From Gavia stellata (lineage: Eukaryota; Chordata; Aves; Gaviiformes; Gaviidae): 64,000 nucleotides of DNA. This document shows, one piece after another, positions 12,261 through 24,728 of this stretch; within the stretch, counting starts at the first letter, position 1, and each line of letters opens with the position of its first letter. The notes below the pieces were generated by a model. It was not told where the DNA came from. It worked only from the letters and a program-made list of their open reading frames with translations, and did no database searches. Made by a program: the position numbers and the translations under genes. The stretch lies in NCBI RefSeq assembly GCF_030936135.1, contig NC_082611.1, positions 620,001 to 684,000 of the forward strand, written 5' to 3'.

Positions 12261-15200
12261 CAAACTTATTAAACACTTAACAAGGAGGTGATACCGGAGA
12301 AGCTGTAGGTGCTGCGTGGGCTAAATCCAAGCAGCTGTGCCCACAGAGAGCACAGGATTCCCCAGTGGCACCGGGAAGACTCCAGCATCAGGTGTGTGCC
12401 TGGTGATGCTGAAACGTGCCAATGGCATTTTATTTGTAACCCGTAAGAAACCCATAGTGTAAATGGACCAGAAACCAGCATAACCGGGCTCCACGGGCTG
12501 CGGGCACCACCTCCATCCGCTCCGTATCTCATCGGGGCAGCAGCCACATGCACAGCACCTTCAGCATGCTTACAGCGGTGGCAGAGCTGCTCTTCTCCAG
12601 GAAGCTTTAAAAGCGAGTCCGCAACCTGCTTCTGTTAAAGTACCCACCAGGGATGAAGTACACTCACATCTAAACTGAAACCCAGCCCCAAATCATGTCT
12701 CTTGGGGCTGCTCTGTCATTTAGTGGGGATAAAGCAGGCCTTAATGTGAGAGAGGAGGTAATATTGAGACTCTTTGTTAATAGTGGGAGCACACTCAAAT
12801 GCAGCAGTGTGCAAGCACCATCCCGGGGCACCGCTTCTCTCTGCCGCCTTCCAGCTGTGCAGCTCCTTCTCCTGCTCCTTCTCTGCTGGGATACGGGCTG
12901 ACACCTCCAGTGCACACAGGTCTGTCTGGACCCAGACTGTCCAGTGCTTGCCAAGGTAATCCAAAGGGAACTGCAAATATCACCCGAGAGCACTATCAAA
13001 ATGACTGACGGGGCTGTGGGTGCTCTCCAGAACACAGACAGTAAAGCCCCACAGTAGGAGCATTTGCTGTCGCCTGGGCACAGCTGGGAAGGGTGGATGG
13101 AAGAGACTGCTTCAAAAGCGGGGAGAAAAAGGCTTTAGCAGAAATGATTTGACAGCTGCAATCAGGCCAGGAACTGAAGGAGCTAAGGAAAGAAAGACAC
13201 AGTTGTATAGAGGAGGAACGATAGCAGGCAGTGCACAGCTCCTAAGATATCCTCTGCACGAACACACACATTTAAATCTCCAGAAGCCCTACACTCCTGC
13301 AGAGATCATGAGGCCAGCATGAGCAGAGGGCTGTGAGTCTATTATTTGGCCTGGCTCTTTGCTTATGTATTCAAAATGCACAAAACCTTTCCCACCTGAA
13401 AAGGGGAATTCCACCTGATTGAGGCCAATGGTGCAACTCTGCACAGAGGGGCACTGGAAAGCTGTGGTTCCCAAACTGGCTATGCAGCACATAAGGTGCA
13501 TGGGCACACAGGAACGTCCTAAAAATGCCTGTGTTATTGCAAGGCACAGGCTTTAATGGGAGAAGGCTGTGTCTCTATGTATAATGCCCTCCAAGAAGAT
13601 GCAGTTCAGCTGGTTCACTCCATGCCACGCGAGGAAGAGTCTCCTCTGCTGCAGGGTTCACGTCAACACCATGTCTGTCTCTTCTCCAGCACTGTGTGCT
13701 GCGCGCACCCTCAGGAATGCCTGACCTGTGCGTGTTACAACCATAACTCCAGCTCATATTGCTGTGTAACTCTTGTTTTCTGTGTTTAAAATAATAAAGT
13801 GGATGCTGCAATTTTTGACAGGACCAAAGGCTGACTTTCCGGTTTGAGAGCTCTGCTGCTGCAAACAGAGCAAGACAGATGGACAAGCCAGTGGCATATG
13901 CTACTCCCTCTCTGAGTTGCATGAAAAGACATTTTCCCTAATAGAACGGGAATAAAATTCACAGTTCTCAGGGTGTTAGAGTATTTCTAATGTATGTCTC
14001 TGGGAACACAGGCTTGGGTTTTGGTTTTTTTTGTTTCCTTTCTGAGAGTAATTCTCATATTGTAAATCTAACAAATGTGCTTTGCCACATAAGTTGTAAT
14101 ACCTGGAAGGAAAACACCAGACTTACTTACGATTTTATTATTAAATCTTGCTAGAATAAAATGTTAGTTAAACTATTTTTCTATCTTACCTTGTAGAGAT
14201 GGCCCCCGACCAAATGGATGAGCGGAGTATTTGCTGTTGTGTATGCACTCCAGCGCAGGAGCTGTAGCTGTCCAGAAACTGCAAAGCCCCTCTCAGCAGG
14301 ACCTCCTCTTCTGTGAACTCTGACAGATTGTGTGAACTGGAAAGTGGCCAAACTGCAGCCTGGGTAAAGAGAGCCTTTTTTGCATAGGCACTAATGAAAT
14401 GTCTTTGTAGACTGGTATCACGCTAGGCAGAGGCTGTTGTGGTGCCAGTGTGTGTGATTAAGAAATTGCCGCAGTTGGCTCAGGAGATGCAGCAGGCTTT
14501 TAAGATAAAGCAAACTTCTGCTAGACAAACAGGTCAGCCCACAAAGGGCAGCCAAAATTATCGGTGCTTGGGCAAAACACTGTAAATTGCTCGACCTCCT
14601 TCAAGGAGATCATCTGTTGAGGGTGGCTCATCTTCACCTGCCAGGCCTTGTAGTTGCGTTACTCCAGCAGCACCCACTGCCCGCAAGTGCTTTCGAAGAC
14701 ATGGGACAGTGTGGAGCAGATGGTCATAGTGCTGAGAAATTAGATGAAATTAGCAGGAATTAACTGTGATGAGACGCTTCTTCCCAGGTAAACTGGGAAC
14801 ACTGAGGAAACGGAGCACTCCTCCGTCCTCTACCATGGTGCTGGGCCAGGGGAGAGATTTTCTACGCAGGCACATCATCCAGCCCTCCAGCTCGGAGCCA
14901 GGCTGGTCTGACCCCTGTCCTGGGTTTCATGCCCCAGCTCACAGCATGCTTAGCAGGGGCAGCTGAGGCAGGGTGCAGCGGGGTGGGATGGGCTGCCCTG
15001 GGCTGGGCTGTGCCCTGGTGTTGGGGGCCGAGTGCATGGAAGATGCTGACCCCCCCCTTTCCCTCCCTGCTCTGCACTGGAGGCTGTGTCCTGCTCCTCC
15101 TCAGAGAAGGACGTATCGGGGTGCCATCTAGTGCCAGCCCTGCCCAGCCGTGCTGGACGCTGGGGACACCGGCACTGCTGCCCCAGGACATGGCGAGGGC

Positions 15201-18200
15201 AGAGCACCCACCTGTGCGGGACCCAGGAGCCCTACAGCTGCAGTAGTGAGCTCTCACGGAGGAGATGAGAATCCTTTCGCCACCTCCCATAGCGTGACCG
15301 GGATGTGCTGCATGGTCATGGACCACGCTCCCTTCCCTTCGTCATCGAGGAGGAAAATGATGGCAGTCTGTCCTGGGTACAGAAGGCAATGGCTGCTTTG
15401 TCTCATGGTCATACACAGGCTCTCACCGCCATGTGGGATCTCTAGCCAGGGTTATCCCTGGCCCGTGTGCCCGGCCCTGTCCAGGGCCCAAGACCCCTCC
15501 GCTCCGCTGCAGACAGAGGGGACCGAGCAGTGCCCTGCTCCCGGCAGGAACGAGGTGCCGTAGGAAACCCAGGGTGACTGTGCCCTCAGCGTCCCAGACA
15601 CACACTGGCCTTGGGGCGTAGCAGAAGGGGAGCGGGCGAGAGTGCCCACGTGCAGCAGAGCCCCTGCTCATTGGGTCCACACACATGGCATAGTTCCTGC
15701 TGGGAACAGCCTGTGTCCTCCAGAGCCACAAGCATCACTTCCACAAGCAGGAGATTCCCATAAGAGAGGAAACACAGCTGGGTTCTGCCCAGTGAAACTA
15801 AAAGCCGCAGGTCACAGACACAGTGAAAACCTTAAAAATACTGCTCAGCAGGGAATTGTCACATGAATGGAAAGATTCCCTGAAAAAAGCTGAATTTGTC
15901 AGAGGACTTGCTCTCAGCTGCTTACTCAGCTCAGACAAAATCCTTCAAGAGGGGAGTGCGGTCACCCTCTGCGACCTGTGGATTCCTCACTTCTTTCACT
16001 AACTGCAACTTATTCTGTGAGTCGCTTTCGAAAATAAAGGCAAAAATCATCCATTAGCTTTCCCTTGTTAAACTGGAGCTGAATCCCAGCTGAGTCCAGC
16101 TGCTCGGCCAGGCTGGGTGCTGTGCAGGGTCCCTGGGGAGAGGGAAGGATGTCGGTCCCTGGGGAGGGACACTGGAGCACTGGCTGGCCTGCCAGGGGCT
16201 GGGCTGGTGGTGGCCGTGGCAGCCGCAGGGAGCACGGCTTTGCCAGCACCTGACAGGGCAATGCAAGCTGCCCTGGCAGTACTGCCCGCTGTGCTTACGG
16301 CTTTGCAACCCCTTGTCTCCTCCTGGGAAGTGTCTCCCTCCACCACTGCTGTGCTTCGTTTTGCCTCTGCTTAACGAGGAGCTGCAAGCCTGGCAGCTCT
16401 GTTGTATCTGCTGCTCAGGCGCCCAGCCAGAGCACCAGCCCGCTCGCTGTACGCTGGCCCCACAGACTGTCAAGACAAGCTTTGAAGGATGCTTACACTA
16501 TTAATGGGGTATATTTATAACTGTTTACCTCTGTCAGTTGGGTGGAAAATTGCCAGATGTGTCGTTTGCCTTCATTACACAGACATCGCTCGTGTTATCT
16601 GGATCAGTGCTTTTAAGCGGTGTGTCACTACCAGGGAAAAGCTCATTTCTTCTGCGTGGTGGTGATGTTTGTGGGATCTGCCTTAGAGAGCATGGAGAGC
16701 AACACCCTGGAGGCAAGTCTGTGTATGGGACAGATCTCTGTCCTCCACTCCTCTGGATATTAGTCTCGTGGAAGGAAAAGGGAGTAGCAGAGCTGAGAGC
16801 CTCTAACTGGGGGTCCAGACCAGCCCAGGCTGCCTGGGTTGGGCACTGCAGCCTTGAAAAGCAGTACCCTGCCCCTCAGGCCAGCTCGCCATGGAGAGCT
16901 GCGGGCTGGCTCCATGCCGCGGGGCCCGGTTGGCTCTGGGCACAGTCAGGCATGGGGAGAATGGGTCGAGTGGCCAGCACAGAGCGGGGCTGGTGCAGCT
17001 GGGGTTGGCTGGCTGGAAGCTGCTGCCCCTTCCCAGGGCAGTGATGTGCTCCGCTGCCATGGTGCCAGCGCCTCCAGGGCAGGGATCACCCTGGGTCTGT
17101 GTCCTGTGCTCAAACACAGATTAGAGTGCCCGCCGCTACTTAAGGTTACAGGATTAATTACCCTTCTTGACAGCTATAAGGTCTAAGTGGGCGCGCTACC
17201 TCAATAGAGAAGCTTCGGTAACTGTTTCCTGGAATTGCTACCACGTACCCACCCACTGCAGTTTTGGAGGCGTCAGGAAACCCACTGGACGGGGCTGTTC
17301 GCCAGCTGTGAGCAGTGCTCAGGAGCGGGAGGGGGCTCCCAGCTGGGCAGGGGCGTCCTGGAGAGCACAGATGCCCCATGTGAGGAGAGGCAACTCAGAG
17401 TCATGCAGCTACTCCTTCCAACACAGAACAAGGGAGAAAGATAAGAATGGTTTAAATAGAAAGAAATTGTCTCCAAATAAAATGTTTTTCCTCATTTCCC
17501 ATGATACAGTGAAATTTCTTCACGGACAGATAGTCAGAGTAGAGTCCATTACACTCCACGCTTTTTGCCTTGAAACATAAATAGCTGCATATCATAAGTG
17601 TTTGTTATGAGGAAATGTGAATGCTAGAAAAAGTTAGACATTAAATCATTATTTCATGCAGAAACATACTGCTGAAGGGAGAGGATTACTTACTATATTA
17701 ATTTTGTCCTTCAGCTACCCGTACATCTCTCTGCACGTAATGACTTTAGTCACAAAATGTGTTGTTGAAACAATCCCAGTTCCTCGCAATTCTGATTTCC
17801 TCGGAAACCGTGCATGCAGTGCACCCTCCCTCCTGGCCCCACGCCCAGGTGCCACACAGCGGGCAGCAGGGGCGGGGGGCAGCCCACCTCCCAGGCAGCC
17901 CACCTCCCAGGGAGCCCCCCCTGGGACAAAGCGCAGGAGGGATCCGCAGGAGGGCCCTCCATCCCGCCTCTGAGGACAGGGCGAGGGGAGGGGATGCAGC
18001 AGCTGCGGACCCCTTCTTCCCTGCACAGCCGCTGGGGGATGGGGGATACCACTTCCATCCAGGGGCTCCTCGTCCGTGCTGAGGCGATGCACACCCTAAC
18101 CGTGAGCCAACACACCAGTCTTCCTCTGCCAACACAGGAGTCAAGCACAGGCTGCACAGCTTGTCCTGCAGCGTGGTGAGTTAGCAGCAGATAAATGTCG

Positions 18201-20040
18201 TCTTCACAGTGGCTGAGGTCTCCTAGCTGTGCACAGTCCCCACTGCCCCTGCTGCCCAGGCTCCCAGCCGGGCACGAGGCAAAGCCCCAGCCACGGTCCT
18301 CTGAGGGTACTGGATCCCACAGAGCTCCTTTGCTGGGGTGTCTGGCAGAGCCTCTCTGACAAGGGTGAGACCTGTCCTCCCCCACCCAGAGCAGCTGTGG
18401 GGCCAGGCAGTGGTGGCATGGGGAGCTGTCTGCATTGTTCTGCAAAGCCCCAACATCCTTCTCCTCTGCCACTCTAGAGCATCACCAGGTTAGAGGAGAA
18501 ATTCCTGTTAATCTGTAGATAAATCCTTCCACGGAGAAACCTGATCTGGCAGCCTCTATCCTTGCACGGGGTGCATATGGGCAAGTGCTCATATCTATTG
18601 GGCTATTAGACCTCACATTACACCTAAAAATTTCCAAAATATCCCTGTTGGTGGGATAAAGTAATAGTGAAGTGATCTTCAAATTATTTCTTCTGATTTC
18701 AAATCTTGTACCTGAAATTGGAAGAGCTTCTTAAAAGTCATCAAGAATTTTCTAATCAGATTTTTTTTCCCAGCAAGTGACTCATAGAGGGATAGTTTCT
18801 GAGGGCAGCAAAACCAAAAAACCCCAAGCAAAAGGCACCACGAAAGCTGGGGAGGTGAGAGCATCAGTTCGTTTTGACGTTTCTGCCTGGAACGACTGGT
18901 ATGTCGCAGCCTGTTGGCACAGGGGCAAAAGCCACCGCACTGCACCGTGCGGGGGTCACAGGTACCCAGTGCCATGCCAGGGAGGCAGCAGCAGAGGGCA
19001 GGGGGCTGGAAAAAGGAGTTTATTCCTGCTGACGAAGCTATAACAGGTTATGGCGGGTTTGCAACCTGGCCAGCTAAATAATCCCCATGTTGCTCTCCTC
19101 CCAAGCTCAGGTGTCAGAGAAAAACTCTTTGTTCCAGTACGTGAAAGCTGATGGCTGGAGCTCTTGTCTGATGCTCTGGTTTCCTGTATTTGCTGATGTA
19201 GGTGCAGAAAGCTCAGTGTTACACACAGGATAGGGAAAAGCAGGAAGCAACAGGGTCTTATATCACCATCTAGTATGTCATCCTTATTCAAAGGGCTCTG
19301 TTTGAAATCTGGCATCGGCATATAGACAACATGTTGCATCTTTGCTGGTACCTCTTCAATCTGGTTTGCAAGACATCCTAGAGGATGTGACCTTGGAAGG
19401 CAGGTGGAATATCGAACCTGCATAATAAGAGCATCTCCGCATCAGTGGCAGCCTATTTGGTACAGGGCAGTTAATAAATAATGAGGATGTCAAAGATAAC
19501 AGCAGGAAAGTGGGAGCGGGTAACAGCTTTGCAGCCAGCTTTCTGACAGCCGCCTGGCAACGTCCAATTAAGAGGTGCGCGCCGCCGTTCAGCCCAGCGC
19601 GGAGCACGTCCGGCGCCAGGATGGGAGTGTTGTGATGCCAGCACCAGGGCAGCCTGCAGAACTGGGCTTGCAGCACATGCTCTCAGAGGCAGAGGGAGCA
19701 GGCAAACGTTTTGCAGAGTTGCACAGGTCTTCTAGGGAGCAAATCCCTGGAGGAAGCAAAAGGCGCCTGGCTATGGCACTGGAGAGGCAAAACAGCAGTG
19801 GAGCAATGCTCACAGGCCCAACATGAAGGGGTGTGCAAAGAGCAGTGAAGCCCTGCAGAGAGCAGGGGAAGGAGACATTGCAAGAGACAGTTGGATCAGC
19901 TAAATGCAGGACTTGCTTTCTCGGGGCTTGCAAGAGAGGAGCACATCAGCCCTGACCCTGTGCCAAGGTGCAGGCGCTGCCAGGAGAGCTCCTCGGGCTT
20001 ACAGTCCCTGGTCACACAGGTATTTGTTTCAAGGGTTGCA
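12261..20040. other. Non-coding flank, nothing recognised apart from AT-rich stretches
   Basis: GC-rich blocks (14880-15640, 16080-17060, 17810-18480) alternate with AT-rich ones (13920-14210, 17420-17770, 18650-18790). A 240-codon minus-strand frame (17750-18472) covers GC-rich repeated CCACCTCCCAG words and looks spurious. Confidence 0.5.
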
Positions 20041-20540
20041 TTATACCATGCCACAGTTCAAATACTAAGAATCTGATTACGTTTGAGGTGTAATTGATCT
20101 TCTGATGATTTTTTTTAAACATCTGATAAGAGGGGCCTGCTTTCCAAACAGCAAAATCTACACCAAAATGATTTTGATTTGAATAATAAGTATTCCATCC
20201 TTGTTTGGTAAATATACCCAGTGTTAATGGTGCTTAATGGTGCCTGTAATTGGTGTCTAAAGTTATTTAAAAGTAAATTTACTAGAAAATAATTAGCAAT
20301 TTTATAGTTCACTACTTCCTAATTTTGTTGATAAAAGTTTTTCACTGGTTTTTATCAGATGACACAATAGGGCCGTGCTGTGAAATAGCTTTCTTCAAAC
20401 TAGCAGGAAATTGTGCACACAGAATAAGATAAAAAAATTTTCCCCCTAATTTCTTTGCCTGGCAGCCAGACCTCTCTCTCCTTTTATTATCCACTAATTT
20501 ACCCTTAATCAGCAGCAAGAAAATGTCCCAGGCATTGCTC
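20041..20540. promoter_or_regulatory. AT-rich island, candidate conserved non-coding element
   Basis: About 500 bases of AT-rich unique sequence with repeated GGTGCYTAAT/GTAATTGGTG words at about 20227-20255. It ends just before the 27-bp minisatellite. No frame or repeat family was recognised. Confidence 0.3.
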
Positions 20541-20600
20541 GGGGATTTGTTCTTTGTGACCTTGGGTGATGCACCCTGAGCTGCGAGGCCAGCGAGGAAA

Positions 20601-20690
20601 GCTGTCCCCCACCGCAGGGACAATCCTGCTGTCCCCCACTGCAGGGACAAGCCTACTCTCCCCCATGGCGATGACAAGGCTGCTGTCCCC
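20601..20690. repeat. 27-bp minisatellite, about 3.3 units
   Basis: Units start at 20601, 20628, 20655 and 20682. The first two differ at only two bases (GCTGTCCCCCACYGCAGGG core), and the third is more diverged. A second small duplication with period 22 lies just right (20941-20984, core GGGTGGCCACTCG twice). The region is GC-rich. Confidence 0.85.
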
Positions 20691-21229
20691 AGCGCTGGGT
20701 CTGGGGGGCTGGTGGCAGGTCCCTGTCTGCAGAGGAAAGCAGAGGTTGTGCTCTCCATGGGTCCATGACCTAATCCCGTGCAGGGCATCTCTGGTGACGC
20801 TGCCCATTGGGCTGGAAACCCCCCCTGTGCCTGGGACCCTGCAGGTTGGGTGCTGGTCCTGGTCCTGGTCGTGGTCCCAGCTGCAGCATACACCTTCCCC
20901 CGGCCCTTTTGGCATGGGTGGGGCTGCATCCCCGGAGCGGGTCAGGGTGGCCACTCGAGTGCGTCGGGGTGGCCACTCGGAGCGACTGGCTGATGGCAGG
21001 TCACGGCCAGTGCCTGCTGCAGGGCTGCTGCTTGCGGGGTGTTGGTGCTGCTGGGGGGGGACCTGGGAGAAACAGAGCAGAGAAATGCGGCTGCTACAAT
21101 GTTTTATTGTTTAGTGCTGTGGGTTCACATGTTGAGTTCAGGATTTTCGTATTGTTCAGGTACAGAGTGACACCGACAAACAGAGACGCGTTTGGGAGGA
21201 GGTGACAGCACAGCAGTTTGGTTTCAGAA

Positions 21230-21520
21230 AAGACTAACTCTCCATTTCCAGTCTCTGAACCATGAAGTACCAGCTTTTCCAGAACAATGAATCACCCAGT
21301 CTGTGTATAAAACTAAATATAATTTATGCCTTGCTAATTGAAATCAAATACAAAATTCAATTTCCTATGTATTCTAATGCTGACATTTGAATAGTTTAAA
21401 AAAAAAATGTGTTATTAACCTGACTCCCTCTCGTTTGGCAGGCCACTCTCCGGCCAGATGATAGAAAATAATTCCCCTGTCAAGCCCCTGCATTAGCACA
21501 GCAGACGCGGGGTGCATTTC
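21230..21520. promoter_or_regulatory. AT-rich island abutting the CpG island
   Basis: AT-rich unique sequence with TAATTGAAATC and TAATGCTGACATTTGAATAG words. It switches sharply to CpG-dense DNA at about 21540. The pairing with the island is more suggestive than the sequence itself. Confidence 0.3.
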
Positions 21521-21539
21521 AGAAAAACAGAAAACAGAC

Positions 21540-22280
21540 TAAACCCTCCCAGAGGCCCCTGTGCCGCCCGTGCCCCCAGCTGCGCCCGGGGTGGCTGGCA
21601 CGTCCCCGTTCTCTCCCCGCACTGCGAAGGGGCCAGCGGCACTGCGGCGGGGCGGCGGGGGGTCCTCTCCCACCGTGCTGGGGTGGTTGGCGTCCGCGGG
21701 GCAGCCGCTCAGGGGCGGAGGAGCCGGGCCTCCTCTCCTGCCAGGCGCTCGGTGGCTCCTCCTGAGCTGGAGATTGCAGCTGATATAAAAAATAGACCTC
21801 TGAATATATGGCAGAAATGGGAGTGAGAGGCGGGGCCGGCGGGCGAGGCACGGGCAGGCCCAGACCCTCCCGCAGCCGCCCCGCTTCTGTAAACCATGGC
21901 GTGGGGCCGGGAGTCCAGGCCCTGCTGCGCCCTGCTCCGGGAGGCCTCCTCGGGGAGCCCTGCTCCGGGAGCCCGGCTCCAGGGCCTTGTTCCAGCTGCG
22001 GGGCTGAGCCCCAGGCAGGACTGGGCTTCGTCCCAGTGCAGGACAGACGCTTCTGCCCGGCCCAGCCGCGTGCCGTGACTCCCCTAACCGGGTGCTTCAT
22101 TGGGTTGTAATTCTCAGGCAGAGACACGTTTTCGGATCGCCTGTCCCTCCGGTGGTGGGCACGATGAGAAGAGTGACAGTGGCTTGACGGTAGTTGGGGA
22201 CCAGAGGCCCTTCCCGGGAGAAGCTGGCCTGAGCTGCCCAGGGAGACCGGGGCAGCGCTCGGACCAGACCAGGCTAAGGC
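21540..22280. promoter_or_regulatory. CpG island downstream of HS3ST4
   Basis: This is the densest CpG stretch in the window. I count roughly 22 CpG in the first 220 bases and a similar density up to about 22080, with G-runs such as GCGGCGGGGCGGCGGGGGG near 21640. It begins 2.4 kb beyond the HS3ST4 stop and is directly preceded by an AT-rich island (21230-21520). A 396-codon minus-strand frame covers it (21519-22709) but has no family resemblance, and GC-rich sequence explains its openness. The island may be the promoter of an unannotated (possibly non-coding) transcript or an intergenic CpG island; the sequence alone does not decide. Confidence 0.6.
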
Positions 22281-24189
22281 TGGGGTGTGCAGGGAGACCT
22301 GCTGGGTGGGGATGGGGGGTCTCAGGGGCTCTTTCAAGCTCAAGGAGACCTTGCTCAGAGAAAAACTGCTCCTGGGCAGGCTGTGGATGGGGGATGAGAG
22401 AGTCCAAGCTTTGGCCATGGAGGCGATGCGTGGCGTCACACTGATGGCCATAACAATTGCGGTCACACGCAGCTGCCAATCTGCCAGGTCCGGGCGATGC
22501 CGTGAGCTGGGATCACGTTCTGCTGCAGCCAAGTCCCTCTGGCAGGCCACTGGTCCCACCGTGTCCGCTGGCAGGCTCTGCTCAGCACCGTCAGGGCCAG
22601 CCCGCCTTGGCGTCGGGGCTGCAGCATGCTGGGAACAGGGAAAAATTTCTGGATATCCCTTTGGTGAGGAGCCTGGACACCGGGCCTTGGTGAGCCCATC
22701 ATCCTCCAACTGAATCCATCGAGCAGCTTACACCAAATTGTGTAACAACAGTTTTCACTTAGGAGCTGATCTGACATTTTAATAACGTGGGAAACACTGT
22801 AAAATTATTCCTATTACATACTTCCAATTTTCATGTAATAATTTTGGGATTTGTGGGTCTGCGAAAAGCTGTGTTATGTCAGGAGCTGTTTTCAAATCTA
22901 ATCAGGCTAACAGGAACTGACATGATGTTAGCAGGGACCTTGCGGTGCCCCTCCAGCATGGCCCACAGTGTAAATTTTCCAAATGGCTTCAGCTCTTTTT
23001 TCATCCAATCCAAGGCACCAGCACCACTTCATGGTGTAATGAACCACAGGACAGGCCATGAAACCCAAAGCAGGTTCAGCTTGTTACCCAGCGTAACAGC
23101 GATTTCATCTGGTTAGCTGGATCAGTAGGGATTTCTTGCCACCTTAATCTAAACCGAGTCTTAGTCCTCCCACAGCGATTCCACACTGCATCTCTGCTTC
23201 TTTCCAACAGCCAAGGACCCGGCACCCGAAAGGGGTCGGGGGACTCACACACAGCTACACTCCACCCAGGAGGCATCCTTACCACTCGTTAAAACAAAGC
23301 AAGCAGCCAGCAATATTCAAGTGCCCTTAGAAATCACCTGTGCAAAGGGAACATTTCAGCAATGGTAGGTCTGCATTTTTCCTTTTGTTCCCTCTCTTAC
23401 TGTTTTTCTCTCAGTAATAGAGATAGAAACAGTGCAGCTGTGTCAAAGTGCTGCTGCCCTGCTCTCCACTTGTTCCAGCATGCAGCTCTCATCACATTGC
23501 TGGAGGATCCAGTTGGGATAGGGGTTTATGCTACAGTTTCTACCAGGATTTGCAAATTTGATTGACTTGGTCATTCCCACTAGGAAAGACACATTTTTTG
23601 TGCAGAGCAGTGCTCACCATGGGAATTAATTGCTTTTTTTGTAATTCTGAAGTGAAGTAAAGTAAAGTAAAGATGAAGGCTGCTTCCCCATTTTGCAAAC
23701 CCAGCTGTCAACAGCAAGCAGCAGAGATCTCATTTTCAAGGTGCAAATGAAGGGCAGTGCCAGGGGCCCTGCCCAGGCCCTAGGTTGGGGCTGTCCCCCA
23801 CGCCCCTGCCCTGCAGTCACCCCCTCGGTTCCCACCAGGATGCCCGGCTCCAAACTGCGGAGCAGGGCACAGCACGGCCTTGCCAGGAGGTGCTGCACAG
23901 GCACACGCGGCTCTGCACTGCGCCTCGGCAGCCTGGCCAGGCGGCAAGACCCCGTCTCGCTCCGAACGGGTGCCTGGGAGTGGTCTTCAGTACAGCTTCC
24001 AGGAGGAGCGGGGGGGCTCTGATCTCACGGAGCGTCCCAGTAAAGCAGGAACAACTCTCTTCCAACAGTGGAGTTACACCCATCCGTCGGAGGAGAATCG
24101 GGCCCAGGTGTTTTGTGGCACTTGGTAAATACTAGTTTTAGTGCAACAAGTGAAACGTCTGGTGCAAATGAAGTTTCTGTACATAGTTC
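22281..24189. other. Sequence between the CpG island and the HS3ST4 3' end, nothing recognised
   Basis: Mixed composition, with an AT-rich bit at about 22730-22900. It may contain distal 3' UTR if a longer HS3ST4 isoform exists. The only repeat is the AAGTA run at 23655-23672. Confidence 0.45.
23655..23672. repeat. Short (AAGTA)n microsatellite
   Basis: Three exact AAGTA units plus a partial fourth. Confidence 0.85.
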
Positions 24190-24728
24190 CTTTGCAGCAT
24201 AACTGGCTTTATTCCTTCCACACACAAATACCGGTGTGCATGTGAATGCACGTGTCCTGAATTTACCAGATCTGATGCTGCTGTTTGGGCAAAACTAAAA
24301 GCCAGGGCAGGAGAAATCAAATCTATTGGTTTGTCCCAGTGCTGCTGGGTTTTGTGAGCCACCCTCCCGCTCAGCTAGCTGTGGCAGGAGGTGCTGGTCC
24401 TGCCTGCCTGGCTGCGAGGGAGACACCAGCAGCGAAATGTCGACATGAAGCATCCCATCACCCTGAGGAGCCCCGCGTCCTCCGCCTTCTCCTCCTCCTA
24501 CCCACCCCCTGATCCCTCAGCATCATGCGGGGGAGAGCCCAAGTGCAAGCCAAGGTGACGTGCCACTAAGGTTTCAGAGCTGGAAACGCGGGGCAGCTTT
24601 GGCTGCAACCCTGACAGCGCATGAGTCTTGCGCTCGCTCGGCTGAGCCTCTAGCCCCGAGTGAGTTTTGGGTCTCTAATGAAGATTTGCATCTCAAAAGA
24701 AAAGAGCTTTTTTCCTGATTTCGTGGTT
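24190..24728 (-). other. HS3ST4: Probable HS3ST4 3' untranslated region
   Basis: This is the sequence between the TAG stop and the first AATAAA downstream on the minus strand. No coding potential is seen. The right part (about 24350-24600) is GC-rich, and the left part (24130-24300) is AT-richer and more like a conserved 3' end. The left boundary assumes cleavage about 18 nt after the AATAAA. Longer isoforms ending at later signals (AATAAA on the minus strand at 21108-21103 and 20488-20483) cannot be excluded. Confidence 0.45.
24208..24213 (-). terminator. Candidate polyadenylation signal AATAAA for HS3ST4
   Basis: This is the first canonical AATAAA after the stop on the minus strand, about 515 nt downstream of it. 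The sequence after the expected cleavage point is only moderately T/G-rich, so the call rests on the hexamer and its position. Confidence 0.4.

Noticed and set aside
17750..18472. 240-codon open frame, minus strand
   Set aside because: Covers repeated CCACCTCCCAG words, with no domain or conserved motif.
21519..22709. 396-codon open frame, minus strand
   Set aside because: It is the longest frame in the window but spans a CpG island, has no recognisable domain, is rich in Pro/Arg/Gly/Ser and has no splice or start context. GC-rich DNA with few stop codons explains it.
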